A DNA stretch of 49,114 nt from Nitrosotalea sp. (GCA_025449485.1 JANWJG010000038.1:1-49114), one strand, 5' to 3'; shown: positions 31,307 through 40,930, counted from the first letter of the stretch. Notes: generated by a model from the sequence alone, not told the origin. Program-made: numbers and translations.

Positions 31307-32174
31307 AAAAACACACCATGAGAATTCGGGAAAAAAGATTCTCATCATAGGCCTCGGACAAATAGGTCACAGTAATGCTGAATACATGACATCTCTTGGA
31401 CTGCAAGTAGATGGCTTTGATATTAGCAAAGATGCAGTTGCAAGGGCCATAAAAGACAAGGTGATACAAAAAGGTGCCACAGATTTTCGTGGTTATGACT
31501 ATTATGTCATCTGTATCTCAACACACAAGCCAGAAGACATGTTTGTACCATATCTTGATGGGCTATTTGACATTGCAAAGCGACTTGCACATGAAGGCAA
31601 AATGGACGCACTTGTTGGAATTGATTCCACTGTAACAAGGGGCACAACACAAGAAATCAAAAAAATACTCGGTCACCGATTACATGTAGTACATGTACCG
31701 CACAGATTCTATGTCCATGAAAAAAGTGAACATGGAGTAAAGCAGGTCCGAGTGATTGGTGGATGTGAACCATGTTGTATGACTGAGGGGAAGCATTTCT
31801 ACGGCAACGTGCTAAAAATTCCGCTTCATCAAGTAAGTTCGCCAGATGTAGCAGAGCTCACCAAAGTTGTAGAGAATTCGTACAGATATCTTGAGATTGC
31901 ATTTGCAGAAGAGATCAAGATGGTCTGTGATAACACATCCCTTGACTTTGATGAACTCAGAGACGCAATTAACACAAAATGGAATATCAAAATCCTTGAC
32001 GCCAGGGATGGTATTGGAGGTCACTGTCTTCCAAAAGACAGTCAAATGTTTCTTGACTTTTCAAGAAACTCTGTAGTGACAAGTATGATACGAGCTGCGA
32101 AGATGGTGGATTCACAATACAGGTTCCACCTTATTCAAAAAGCTACCCAAGAAATACCTCTCGCAAGAGGTTGA
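31299..32174 (+). CDS. Nucleotide-sugar dehydrogenase (UDP-glucose/GDP-mannose DH family), C-terminally short
   Basis: 291 residues from the ATG at 31299 (GGAGAGAGAG upstream). Rossmann start GKKILIIGLGQIGHSNAEY (G18-x-G-x2-G23). Central domain AELTKVVENSYRYLEIAFAE and the catalytic motif DGIGGHCLPKDS with the nucleophile C243. Such enzymes oxidise the sugar C6 of a UDP/GDP sugar to a carboxylate with two NAD+. The family is normally ~420-440 residues; the C-terminal UDP-binding domain is missing, so activity is uncertain although the catalytic Cys and Lys are intact. Confidence 0.82.
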   Translation: MFEKTHHENSGKKILIIGLGQIGHSNAEYMTSLGLQVDGFDISKDAVARAIKDKVIQKGATDFRGYDYYVICISTHKPEDMFVPYLDGLFDIAKRLAHEGKMDALVGIDSTVTRGTTQEIKKILGHRLHVVHVPHRFYVHEKSEHGVKQVRVIGGCEPCCMTEGKHFYGNVLKIPLHQVSSPDVAELTKVVENSYRYLEIAFAEEIKMVCDNTSLDFDELRDAINTKWNIKILDARDGIGGHCLPKDSQMFLDFSRNSVVTSMIRAAKMVDSQYRFHLIQKATQEIPLARG

Positions 32175-32180
32175 CATCAC

Positions 32181-32909
32181 ATGAAGATAGTACACGTGGG
32201 TGCGATAATCACTGGGATAGTAATCACGCTAGGCGTTTTATTGGTAGTGCCCGAATTCTTGCGTCCTAGTCCCACCCAACCAATCCTGCTCTCATTTAGT
32301 GTAACTAATGAACAAAATCTTCCTAACTGGTGTCATGATCTGTCATCTGTTTTATCAAAATATGATGTCAAGGCTGCAGTATTTGTAATTGGTAAAGTTG
32401 CAGAACGACACCCTGACTGTGTTAATGGGTTTTCAAATAATGTCGATATTGGTAGTGAATCCTATGACTATGTATCACTTCCATCAATTTCTGATTACGC
32501 TACACAGCTTCAAGAAGTACAAAACGGAAAAATAGCAGTTGACAAGGCTGGGAATTTAGATTCTAAATTATTCAAAGCGCCATATGGAGCAACAGATGCT
32601 AATATTTACTCTCTACTGAGTCGTTCAAACATTTTAGCAGATTTTTCCTATAACGAACAATACAACAAGTATTATAATGGAAAATTCATAAAGTTTGATC
32701 TAGTTACCTATAATGGCTCAAAATATTATACAGGTTTCTTTAGACATATTCCTGCAGACAAACTAGTCCTAGTAAATTTCGATAATTCAACACCTGTATC
32801 TAAGATTGATGAATTTATTTCAGAATTTAAATCTAAAAACTTTCGTTTTGTGAGTGCAACTGAATTAACTTCTATGGATCTGACAATACATGGAGCAAAT
32901 AGGACTTGA
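32181..32909 (+). CDS. NodB-fold polysaccharide deacetylase homolog without active-site residues
   Basis: 242 residues with a signal anchor (residues 7-24). The fold markers are present: LSSVLSKYDVKAAVFVIGKV, then LFKAPYGATDANIYSLL (motif 3). Motif 1 (normally TFDDG) is SFSVT, and motif 2 (normally H-x3-H) is SESYD with Glu93 and Tyr97, so the metal and base residues are gone. It starts 6 nt after the dehydrogenase and overlaps the synthase start (TTGA). A polymer-binding or scaffold role beside the synthase is inference. Confidence 0.78.
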   Translation: MKIVHVGAIITGIVITLGVLLVVPEFLRPSPTQPILLSFSVTNEQNLPNWCHDLSSVLSKYDVKAAVFVIGKVAERHPDCVNGFSNNVDIGSESYDYVSLPSISDYATQLQEVQNGKIAVDKAGNLDSKLFKAPYGATDANIYSLLSRSNILADFSYNEQYNKYYNGKFIKFDLVTYNGSKYYTGFFRHIPADKLVLVNFDNSTPVSKIDEFISEFKSKNFRFVSATELTSMDLTIHGANRT

Positions 32910-34336
32910 CTGTAGAATTACAAGAGAAACCGCGCTCTGATGTTAAAGTAATCGAGATTCCAAAATGCAATCAAAAGTTTGCACCAAGTGGAAGAATTCA
33001 AGTTCGTAAACTAGCATGGGTCCTGAGAATATGTAGCATCGTCGCAATTACAGGTGTGATAATATTTAATGTGATTAAAGGCGTAGATCTAAATGATCCT
33101 CTCATAGTATATTCTACTTTGATGCCGATACATGCCTTGATTATCTTGTTTATTGGATGGTTCTTTTACAAAAATCCTGCAAGGGGTGTGTCAAAAAATG
33201 ACCTAGTCTCGGTCATAATTCCGGTGTATAATCAACAAGCAATGATTGAGATAGTGATTGATGCAATTTACTGCTCTACTTACAAGAATCTCGAAGTAAT
33301 AGCAGTAAACGATGGAAGCAAGGATGGCACCAAAGAAATCCTGGATGATCTTGCAAGAAAATATCCTAAATTAAAAGTCATACATAAAGCAAATGAAGGA
33401 AAACGCAAGGCCGTTGCTGCTGGATTTTATGCCTCAACGGCAGACTATATCGTACTCATAGACTCTGACAGTGTCGTAGACCCACACGCAATCAAGGAAT
33501 TCATGAAAACGTTTGACGCAGATCCAAAAACGGGTGCAGTTGTAGGTTATGCAAGAGCATGGAATGCACAAAAAAGCTTTCTTACAAAATGTCAAGATGT
33601 ATGGTATGATTATGCATTTAATATTCACAAAACAACAGAAAGCGTTTTTGGAAGTGTGATGTGTTGTTCTGGTTGCCTAGCAGGATATAGACGTGAAGCA
33701 ATTGCCAACTTTATTCCATACTGGATAAAAGCAAGAATTCACAATAGTGACGATAGAGACCTTACTTCGTATGCAATAGCAACACCATGGGCAAAAACAG
33801 AGTTGGCTCCAATCTCAAAGAGGATGATGGAGGATACTGCAAATTATGATGATGCTGAAGATAGAATTCTAACTGCCCAAGCTATAGTGGAATGGAAAGC
33901 AACCTACGTTGCATCTGCTCTGGTCTATACTGATGTCCCTGAAAAAGTAAAAGGATATTTCAAACAACAAAAAAGATGGAAAAAGGGCTATGTCCGTTCT
34001 AATCTCTTTGTAAGTTCCTTTTTCTGGAAGAAAAATCCGTTAATGGCTTTGATTTTCTATACTGAATTTATGACGACTTTTACTTCGCCACTCATTGTAA
34101 TAATAGTATTATTCTACGAGCCTGTAATACTCCAGCAATATTGGGTTCCATCAATTTTTGTACTGGGTTCGTTACTTACGGGACTTTCTCACGGGTTGGA
34201 TTGTAAGTTCAGAAATAACCTTTCAACAACTTGGAAGTATAAGCCAATAATGAATCTTATCGCATCTTTTGTCTTGTCTTGGCTGATCTTTCCAGCCATT
34301 TGGAATTTTAGAAAAAATGAATGGCTCACAAGATAA
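32906..34336 (+). CDS. Processive GT2 polysaccharide synthase (NodC/HasA/PgaC-like)
   Basis: 476 residues from TTG (overlapping the previous stop). Two N-terminal helices (~36-57, 69-88). GT-A motifs: VSVIIPVYNQ, VNDGSKDGT (D136), LIDSDSVVDP (DxD 186-188), AEDRILT (E318-D319-R320) and QQKRW (354-358). Three or four C-terminal helices follow. QxxRW with GEDR-like motifs marks processive membrane synthases such as hyaluronan, chitin and PNAG synthases, which polymerise and translocate the chain. FGSVMCCSGCLAGYRRE is closest to the NodC/HAS pattern. It is the likely core of the locus. Confidence 0.9.
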   Translation: MTVELQEKPRSDVKVIEIPKCNQKFAPSGRIQVRKLAWVLRICSIVAITGVIIFNVIKGVDLNDPLIVYSTLMPIHALIILFIGWFFYKNPARGVSKNDLVSVIIPVYNQQAMIEIVIDAIYCSTYKNLEVIAVNDGSKDGTKEILDDLARKYPKLKVIHKANEGKRKAVAAGFYASTADYIVLIDSDSVVDPHAIKEFMKTFDADPKTGAVVGYARAWNAQKSFLTKCQDVWYDYAFNIHKTTESVFGSVMCCSGCLAGYRREAIANFIPYWIKARIHNSDDRDLTSYAIATPWAKTELAPISKRMMEDTANYDDAEDRILTAQAIVEWKATYVASALVYTDVPEKVKGYFKQQKRWKKGYVRSNLFVSSFFWKKNPLMALIFYTEFMTTFTSPLIVIIVLFYEPVILQQYWVPSIFVLGSLLTGLSHGLDCKFRNNLSTTWKYKPIMNLIASFVLSWLIFPAIWNFRKNEWLTR

Positions 34337-34370
34337 AATGACATCTCCTGTTGTATGGATTGGTGAGTAG

Positions 34371-35843
34371 ATGCTATTTAATTCTCTCCAGTTTATTGTT
34401 TTCTTTGTTGTAGTATTAGGCTCTGTTGCAATTATTAAAAAAAGAAAATTCCAACACTTGTTTTTGTTATTTGCAAGTTACTTTTTCTTTTATTATTCAA
34501 GCAATTATCTGATTACACTTTTAATTTATTCAACGCTTTTAGATTTCTACCTTGGAGGTGCAATTTACAAGTCCACTGATCCTCATCGAAGAAAAATGTT
34601 ACTAGTTTGTAGCATGGCTGGAAACTTGGGTCTTTTAGGATTTTTCAAATATGCAGACTTTGCAATTTCACAGTTTAATGCACTAGGCGTCCATCTAGGA
34701 CTTGGAAGCAACATTCCATTGTTAAATCTAGTTTTACCGATCGGAATTTCGTTTTATACATTTCATACCATGACCTATACGATAGATATCTATCGAGGAC
34801 ACCTTGTTCCAAGCAAAACCTTTAGGGAATTTGCACTGTTTGTCACATTCTTCCCGTCCCTAGTTGCTGGACCGATACTTCGTGCAAGCCAGATTCTGCC
34901 CCAGTTTAGGGAACAGATAGCCCAATCTGAAATGGGAACTAGACTGAAGCTAATTGTTCTTGAGAATTCCAATCTGAAATTTGGTGTAACCATGATGGCC
35001 ATGGGGTTTTTCAAAAAAATGTTCTTCAGTGACAATATTTCGCCCATGGTAAACGACATCTTCAACTATCCAATAGGTGCAGAATCGTTTACAATTATTC
35101 TTGCTACCATTGGCTTTGGCATCCAAATTTACTGTGATTTTTCCGGCTATTCTGACATTGCAATAGGCGCTGCAATGATCTTGGGATTTAAGATACCTGC
35201 CAATTTTAATAGGCCATATTTTGCAACATCGCCTTCTGATTTCTGGAGACGATGGCACATCTCACTGTCTTCTTGGTTGAGAGACTATCTCTACATTACA
35301 CTGGGAGGTAATCGTGTATCGAAGATCAGGACATATCTTAATCTGTTTATCACAATGTTCTTGGGAGGACTATGGCATGGTGCCTCCTGGAACTTTGTCA
35401 TCTGGGGTATGTTACACGGTTTGTATCTTGCTATGCATAAATTAATTCTGGATAGGGTTCCATCGCTGAAGGATAACAAGTTTTTCAAAACAAAAATTGG
35501 AATTGCAGTTTCTATATTCATCACACAATATCTGGTGTTCTTGACTTGGATTCCATTTAGGGTACAAGACTCCACTAATCTGACATACTCTATCTGGAAG
35601 TACATTGTGTGGGACTTTGCAATTGATAAAACAATAAATGTGATTTCATTAAACAAACTTCCAATTTTACTAATCATCGCTTTCATTGTTCTACACTATG
35701 TGTCATACAAAAAGAATAATTTGATAGAAACAATTTCTGGTTTGAAATTACGTTACTGGGCAATGTTTCTTGTTGCAATAACATTTTCAATTTTAATTCT
35801 TTATGATGGAAAACCGGAGGATTTCATCTATTTCAGATTTTAG
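34371..35843 (+). CDS. MBOAT O-acyltransferase (AlgI/DltB-like)
   Basis: 490 residues, ~11 membrane helices. Family motifs: LPIGISFYTFHTMTYTIDIY (122-141), GFGIQIYCDFSGYSDIAIG (248-266), FWRRWHISLSSWLRDYLY (291-308) and LGGLWHGASWNFVIWGMLHG (331-350), with the invariant catalytic H336. AlgI-type enzymes pass acyl (usually acetyl) groups across the membrane for polysaccharide O-acylation, normally with an SGNH partner, and such a gene follows 11 nt later. Confidence 0.92.
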   Translation: MLFNSLQFIVFFVVVLGSVAIIKKRKFQHLFLLFASYFFFYYSSNYLITLLIYSTLLDFYLGGAIYKSTDPHRRKMLLVCSMAGNLGLLGFFKYADFAISQFNALGVHLGLGSNIPLLNLVLPIGISFYTFHTMTYTIDIYRGHLVPSKTFREFALFVTFFPSLVAGPILRASQILPQFREQIAQSEMGTRLKLIVLENSNLKFGVTMMAMGFFKKMFFSDNISPMVNDIFNYPIGAESFTIILATIGFGIQIYCDFSGYSDIAIGAAMILGFKIPANFNRPYFATSPSDFWRRWHISLSSWLRDYLYITLGGNRVSKIRTYLNLFITMFLGGLWHGASWNFVIWGMLHGLYLAMHKLILDRVPSLKDNKFFKTKIGIAVSIFITQYLVFLTWIPFRVQDSTNLTYSIWKYIVWDFAIDKTINVISLNKLPILLIIAFIVLHYVSYKKNNLIETISGLKLRYWAMFLVAITFSILILYDGKPEDFIYFRF

Positions 35844-35854
35844 GAGATTATGAT

Positions 35855-38746
35855 ATGAACAATGCTATAAAAACAAGTATCGCCGCGTCCATTGCTCTAC
35901 TTGTATCTTTTACAATGCTTTTTGCCTATCTTACATATGGTGCGGCAAATCCTGTTGACGTCAGCAATGAGAAATTCTCTTTTGCAGGAGCTGATTCTGG
36001 AGAAAAAAGAGTCTTCCTCTTGGGCTCTAGTTATGTTGAGCGACTAAATTCATCGTACATCAAACAATATCTCTCAGAGAATGGTTTGCAACAATTTCAG
36101 GTCTATAATATAGCAAAAAATGGCGCTGGTAACCCCTCACAACAAATTCAGTATCTAGAACCCATGGTTTCAGCTCATCCTACCGTTATTGTATATGGGC
36201 TAGGTTTTCGTGAATTAGGATACAAGCCGTATACAAATAATGCTCCTAGTTGTGCCCCAGGTGGGTCTATGCCTCTTGAAGGTAACACCACGAATACAGC
36301 ATTTAGCACTCCGTCAGTTCAAGATGCTGCATCATACTTGCAAAAGATAATTCCTGTAAAGACTGACTATTTCTCAAACCTTGCTGACCCAAAACATGTC
36401 ACAGTTGACTTACTAAAATCATATTTTGAAGAAAATATTACATCTAATACTGAAGTAAATGCTGTTGCCAGTAACGAAAACAATTCTACACTTGGTATAT
36501 TGAATGAAAATTTTGTTGAAAAAAGGGATCCGCAGTTTATCAACATTAGAAGTCTTGATGAAATAAACAAACCGCTGGACTATACAGTTCACGTATGCCC
36601 TGATGACATGACCAATGAATTGACAAAATTAAGTGAAATGATATCTACATTGAAGAAAAATAATATCAATGTGATATTGTTTGTTCCGCCATTTTCTCAA
36701 AGTTATCTGAATGCTGTTGGCGATGATGGAATACACACATTCCTATCTACACTGGGTACATTTGCTAGTGAAAATAATTTAAAATTATATGATCTTCATG
36801 ACAAGTATGTTACTCTAAACATATGGGCTGATGCACAACATGTTGCTCAAAACCCAAAGGTGGTAATTTACAGTGATGATATCGCAAAAATTGTTCTAGG
36901 CGAATTACATTCCTATACAAATATGCGAACTGTTGACACAAGTGCCGCGAACTTGAGTTACAAAGATCTTTCTTATGCTGATTTAAGATCTGTGAATTTG
37001 TCAGGAAAGAACATGACTGGAACTATTCTCATATATTCTAATTTGTACGGTGCAAACATGACTGATACAATTCTCAAAGATGCAAATCTTGGGCATGCGT
37101 ATATGCATAATTTGGATTTGTCTGGAGAAGATTTGACTGGTACAGTCCTCACAGGTGCCGATTTGACAAATGCAGACCTTGCCGACGTTGAACTCTCCGG
37201 CAAGGACCTCACTGGAACAAACCTTAGTGGGGTTAACATGTCAGACAAGGATCTGAATGGAACAATCCTTGTAGGGACTAATCTAGTCAATGCCAATCTG
37301 AAAGATGTGGACCTGTCACACAAGGATCTCACTGGAGCTAACCTTGCTGGCGATAACCTGTCAGGCCAAGATTTCACCGGAACAATTCTTGCAGGGGCCA
37401 ATTTGGATTACACAAATCTTCATGATGTTGATCTGGTAGGCAAAAATCTGACTGGTACTAGTCTCAAGGGAGTCTACTTGGCAGATAAAGATCTAACGGG
37501 TGCACTCCTCATAGGATCTAATCTAGCTTACGCAAATCTTAGTGGTGTTGATCTAACAGGAAAAAATATGACAGGAGCATTTCTGTTTAGAACCAATTTG
37601 CAGAATGCTGATCTAGCTAATGCGGATCTAACAGGTGACAACTTACGAAAGACGATATTGATTGGAGCCAATCTAAATAATGCCAAACTTCGTAATTCAG
37701 ACTTGTCTGGTAATACTCTGACTAGAACAGAACTTGTTGGTGCAGACTTGAGTAATGCCGTTCTGCCTGGTGTAAATTTTGCAGGCAAGGATCTGACTGG
37801 AACAATCCTTGTAGGGACTAATCTAGTCAATGCCAACTTTACAGGAGTTGATCTGTCTGGCAAGGACTTTACTGGAAGCAATCTTAGGGGAACGCATCTT
37901 GACTATGCGATTCTATCTGGTGTAAATCTTGGAATGAAAAATCTGACAGGTACTACACTAGAAGGATCTGATCTGACAAAAGCCGTGTTGTGGAAAGCAA
38001 AACTTGTAGATGCGAATCTGATCGGTGCAGATCTGTCTCACAGTGATCTACGTAATGCCCTGATTAAAGGCTCTAACTTGACTAATGCAAATCTATCTGG
38101 CGCCAATCTATCTGGAGCTAATCTGTCAGGCGATGACCTAACCGGGACCATCCTTGTGGGGGCTAATTTGGCAAATGCTACTATGACTGGAATAGATATG
38201 TCAAAGGCAATAACTGATCCTTCTAAAATTAAATCAACGTCTGTCTCTCATGCATTGCCTCATGTTATAATAATGTCAAATTTCCAAACCACGACTGGCT
38301 GGATAAAACAGTCGTCTAGCGGAAACCAGTCATATGACCATACTGATTTCATAAATGGTTCACAAAGTCTGAAACTTGTTACTGCTGGAAATGGCTCACC
38401 CATAGTTACTCATAGTAATATTTTCTCACACGCTTTTGATCTGAGTCACTATGTTACAAGTGCATGGATTAAAGTAGACAATTCATCCAAAGTAAAAGAA
38501 TTCTGGATATATCTCTCAAGTGATGGTTTGAAATCATCTTGGTATACATACAAGATTACAATTCCAAATCATGTCAAGTCTGGAGAGTGGACAAAGATTT
38601 CAATTGATCCAAAACAATTTGTTGTTAATGGTACCCCGGACATATCTGCAATAAACAGAATTCAAATAAGAATTAACGATGATTCTACAGGACCAGTCAC
38701 TTTACACATTAATGAAATATTGGCACAAAAGGAGATATCCAAATGA
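35855..38746 (+). CDS. SGNH-hydrolase/acyltransferase domain + pentapeptide beta-helix + C-terminal CBM-like domain
   Basis: 963 residues with GGAG in front. Signal anchor 8-28. Residues ~50-350 are SGNH-like: GSSY (57-60, nucleophile S59), YNIAKNGAGNP (Asn block), VYGLGFRELG and DAQH (D325, H328). Residues ~363-790 are pentapeptide repeats (A[DN]LxG), with a 40-residue super-period; they fold as a square beta-helix. Residues ~800-963 (NFQTTTGWIKQSS, LHINEIL) look like a carbohydrate-binding beta-sandwich. AlgX is SGNH plus CBM; here a beta-helix is inserted between the two. The inferred role is O-acylation of the secreted polymer. Confidence 0.88.
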   Translation: MNNAIKTSIAASIALLVSFTMLFAYLTYGAANPVDVSNEKFSFAGADSGEKRVFLLGSSYVERLNSSYIKQYLSENGLQQFQVYNIAKNGAGNPSQQIQYLEPMVSAHPTVIVYGLGFRELGYKPYTNNAPSCAPGGSMPLEGNTTNTAFSTPSVQDAASYLQKIIPVKTDYFSNLADPKHVTVDLLKSYFEENITSNTEVNAVASNENNSTLGILNENFVEKRDPQFINIRSLDEINKPLDYTVHVCPDDMTNELTKLSEMISTLKKNNINVILFVPPFSQSYLNAVGDDGIHTFLSTLGTFASENNLKLYDLHDKYVTLNIWADAQHVAQNPKVVIYSDDIAKIVLGELHSYTNMRTVDTSAANLSYKDLSYADLRSVNLSGKNMTGTILIYSNLYGANMTDTILKDANLGHAYMHNLDLSGEDLTGTVLTGADLTNADLADVELSGKDLTGTNLSGVNMSDKDLNGTILVGTNLVNANLKDVDLSHKDLTGANLAGDNLSGQDFTGTILAGANLDYTNLHDVDLVGKNLTGTSLKGVYLADKDLTGALLIGSNLAYANLSGVDLTGKNMTGAFLFRTNLQNADLANADLTGDNLRKTILIGANLNNAKLRNSDLSGNTLTRTELVGADLSNAVLPGVNFAGKDLTGTILVGTNLVNANFTGVDLSGKDFTGSNLRGTHLDYAILSGVNLGMKNLTGTTLEGSDLTKAVLWKAKLVDANLIGADLSHSDLRNALIKGSNLTNANLSGANLSGANLSGDDLTGTILVGANLANATMTGIDMSKAITDPSKIKSTSVSHALPHVIIMSNFQTTTGWIKQSSSGNQSYDHTDFINGSQSLKLVTAGNGSPIVTHSNIFSHAFDLSHYVTSAWIKVDNSSKVKEFWIYLSSDGLKSSWYTYKITIPNHVKSGEWTKISIDPKQFVVNGTPDISAINRIQIRINDDSTGPVTLHINEILAQKEISK
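36938..38220 (+). repeat. Pentapeptide-repeat tract with near-identical internal copies
   Basis: 15-nt coding repeats encoding A[DN]LxG-type pentapeptides. At DNA level 37247-37296 and 37787-37836 are almost identical (AACAATCCTTGTAGGGACTA and onward), 540 bp apart (36 pentapeptides), indicating recent duplication or gene conversion. A 40-residue super-period (15+25, KDLTG... to KDLTG...) is visible between about 37,190 and 37,560. Confidence 0.85.
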
Positions 38747-38796
38747 AAAACTTTTGTGATAACGAAACTTGGAAGATGGGATGCAGATAGTATAAA

Positions 38797-39744
38797 ATGA
38801 TATTTCTAAAATTATTTTTATTTCTTGTCTTGTCGATGATCCTTATACCTGCTTATCCTGTCTTGGCATATTCTAAGACGTCTTGTCAATGTGTCTCGTT
38901 TAGGCTTGATGATATTCAGGATTATTGGTTAGACAGTGTTCAAACAAAAATAATTGATACATTTCATCAAAAAAATGCAAGTCTGACAATTGGGATAATC
39001 GGGAATCATATAGGACAAGATTTCAAACTAGTGCATGATGTAAAAACGAAACTAGGGAAGACTCCGGCATTAGAAATAGCAAACCATGGTTGGAATCATG
39101 AGGATTTTACCCAGTTTAGCAGAGAACAACAAGGTGTGCTAATGAAAAATACTAACGAGAAGATATCTAAATTGTTTGGAGTTACTCCTTCTTCATTTAT
39201 TCCTCCTTTTGATACGATTAACTCTAATACCATGATAGCATTTTTTGAAAATAACTTCAAGTATGTTTCAGCTGATGTTTCCCAAGATAATCCGTCTGTT
39301 TTTACTAAAAATACCCAAGTTTATCATGTGCCAGGAACCGGACAGATAAGTAATCTCACTGGCAATGATAATGTTTGGCTTCATTATGATAACCAACACG
39401 TTCTTGTAAAAATAATGTCAGATATCCAAAAATATGGATACTCTATGGTAATACTCCACCCTCCGGAATTTGCACAAAGGACACAATCTCATTATACTAA
39501 CGATGTGAATACAACTCAAATTAAAAATCTTGGACTGCTAATTGACAGCATAAAAAAGAGTGATATAAAAATAGTAACTATGGATCAGATTCCATCTAAT
39601 ATGCAAAGTAAATCATATCCTGGTTGGTTGGGTAATGTTTTCATGTGGAATGAAAAAGGAATAATTTCTGACAAACAGGTTTTGTCTAATGTCAATTACT
39701 TGATTGACAAGAAAGTTATTACTTCATCTGCGGTATTCAAATAA
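38797..39744 (+). CDS. Secreted polysaccharide deacetylase (NodB domain) 1
   Basis: 315 residues, signal peptide ~1-25. C30-x-C32 then FRLDD (motif 1, D38-D39), ANHGWNHEDF (motif 2, H97 and H101) and FIPPFDTINSN (motif 3), so the zinc ligands D-H-H are intact. Family 4 carbohydrate esterases remove N-acetyl groups from polymers. The C-terminal ~45 residues (WLGNVFMWNEKGIISDKQ) resemble a short helical repeat. Follows the SGNH gene by 50 nt. Two active paralogs are downstream. Confidence 0.88.
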   Translation: MIFLKLFLFLVLSMILIPAYPVLAYSKTSCQCVSFRLDDIQDYWLDSVQTKIIDTFHQKNASLTIGIIGNHIGQDFKLVHDVKTKLGKTPALEIANHGWNHEDFTQFSREQQGVLMKNTNEKISKLFGVTPSSFIPPFDTINSNTMIAFFENNFKYVSADVSQDNPSVFTKNTQVYHVPGTGQISNLTGNDNVWLHYDNQHVLVKIMSDIQKYGYSMVILHPPEFAQRTQSHYTNDVNTTQIKNLGLLIDSIKKSDIKIVTMDQIPSNMQSKSYPGWLGNVFMWNEKGIISDKQVLSNVNYLIDKKVITSSAVFK

Positions 39745-39788
39745 AACAAAACCGAACTGATTAATTGTATTTAAGACTTGTTCATTTT

Positions 39789-39808
39789 TGTAACTGAACA
39801 AAGTTACA
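39789..39808. promoter_or_regulatory. Inverted repeat upstream of deacetylase 2
   Basis: TGTAACT-GAACAA-AGTTACA: perfect 7-bp arms, 6-bp spacer, ~70-89 nt before the ATG at 39878. Candidate operator; no stem-loop terminator T-run follows. Confidence 0.4.
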
Positions 39809-39877
39809 CAAGGTACTAAATTAACGAATTAAAACTATTTTTGGGTGTGAGTGTGTTGATTATATACGCGAGTAAAA

Positions 39878-40930
39878 ATGACCATTGTTAAATTTAAAAC
39901 TAGAAATGCGCGAATCAAAGCTAATGTACAATTCCTAGCTTTATCTGCAATTCTTCTATTATTGTTTAATTGTGGTTCTTATTTGGCCTCAATTGGTGCC
40001 AACGCGCAAGTGGAAAATACTATCGGATCTGGCACATTTTCAAGTACACAAGGTTCCTGCAAGTGTGTAGTCTTCAGATTAGATGATGTAAACAGCAATT
40101 TTCTGACAAAAGTACAGCTGAACATAATGGATCAATTCATTTCACAAAACCAAAGCATCTCACTGGGACTCATAATGCATAGAATAGACCCAACATCTAC
40201 AGTAGTTGAAAAAGTTAAAGAGGGAAAACAGAAGGGCTTGTTTGAATTGGACCTTCATGGTTGGGACCATGTTGATTATTCACAGTTGAGCAAAGAAGAA
40301 CAGCTTGGAACACTACAGCAAGCTAGCGACAAGATGAATACAATCTTTGGTCAGCGCTCCCAAATCTTCATACCTCCATATAACAAATTTAATGGTGATA
40401 CAATTGGAGTTTTACAATCTATTGGAGTTAGAATATTTAGTTCTGATACCTCTGCTGATAAGAATCCGTATTTTATAGCAAATGGAATGAATGAAGGCAG
40501 GTCTAATATGATTCTGTATCATCTTCCAGCCATGACTAGTTTCAAAAATGATAATGGGAATGGTACGTGGATAAAAGTTCCTATACAGACAATCTTGAAT
40601 GATGTGGATGATAGCGTAAACAGATATGGCTATGCGGTGGTTTTACTACATCCTCAGAATTTTGCAAAGATGGAAAATAAAATATTTGTTGATACTGTGG
40701 ATGAAAATGAAATTAAAGATTTATCACTCTTGATATCCCAGATAAAATCTGAACATCTAAAAATTACAACATTTGCAAATGTAGTAGGACTACAAATATC
40801 TACTTCACCACATGTACAACTAGCTCCTGAATTTTCTGGAACAGCGGCAATTGTATTGGTGGCATCAATATTGTTAATTGTTGGATTTTCAGTTGTGAGA
40901 AAAAATAATCTTGTTAGGCATAGAATCTGA
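39878..40930 (+). CDS. Membrane-anchored polysaccharide deacetylase (NodB domain) 2
   Basis: 350 residues. N-terminal signal or anchor (~18-42). C61-x-C63 then FRLDD (D69-D70), LDLHGWDHVDY (H127, H131), FIPPYNKFNGD. A C-terminal membrane helix (AAIVLVASILLIVGFSVV) with a basic RKNN tail keeps it at the cell surface. It has its own promoter region after 133 nt. The CxC just before motif 1 is shared with the other two active paralogs and may form a disulfide or metal site. Confidence 0.88.
   Translation: MTIVKFKTRNARIKANVQFLALSAILLLLFNCGSYLASIGANAQVENTIGSGTFSSTQGSCKCVVFRLDDVNSNFLTKVQLNIMDQFISQNQSISLGLIMHRIDPTSTVVEKVKEGKQKGLFELDLHGWDHVDYSQLSKEEQLGTLQQASDKMNTIFGQRSQIFIPPYNKFNGDTIGVLQSIGVRIFSSDTSADKNPYFIANGMNEGRSNMILYHLPAMTSFKNDNGNGTWIKVPIQTILNDVDDSVNRYGYAVVLLHPQNFAKMENKIFVDTVDENEIKDLSLLISQIKSEHLKITTFANVVGLQISTSPHVQLAPEFSGTAAIVLVASILLIVGFSVVRKNNLVRHRI

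Noticed and set aside
36973-37881. Long minus-strand frames opposite the pentapeptide tract
   Set aside because: They are by-products of the 15-nt period of the coding repeat and have no start signals or family features.
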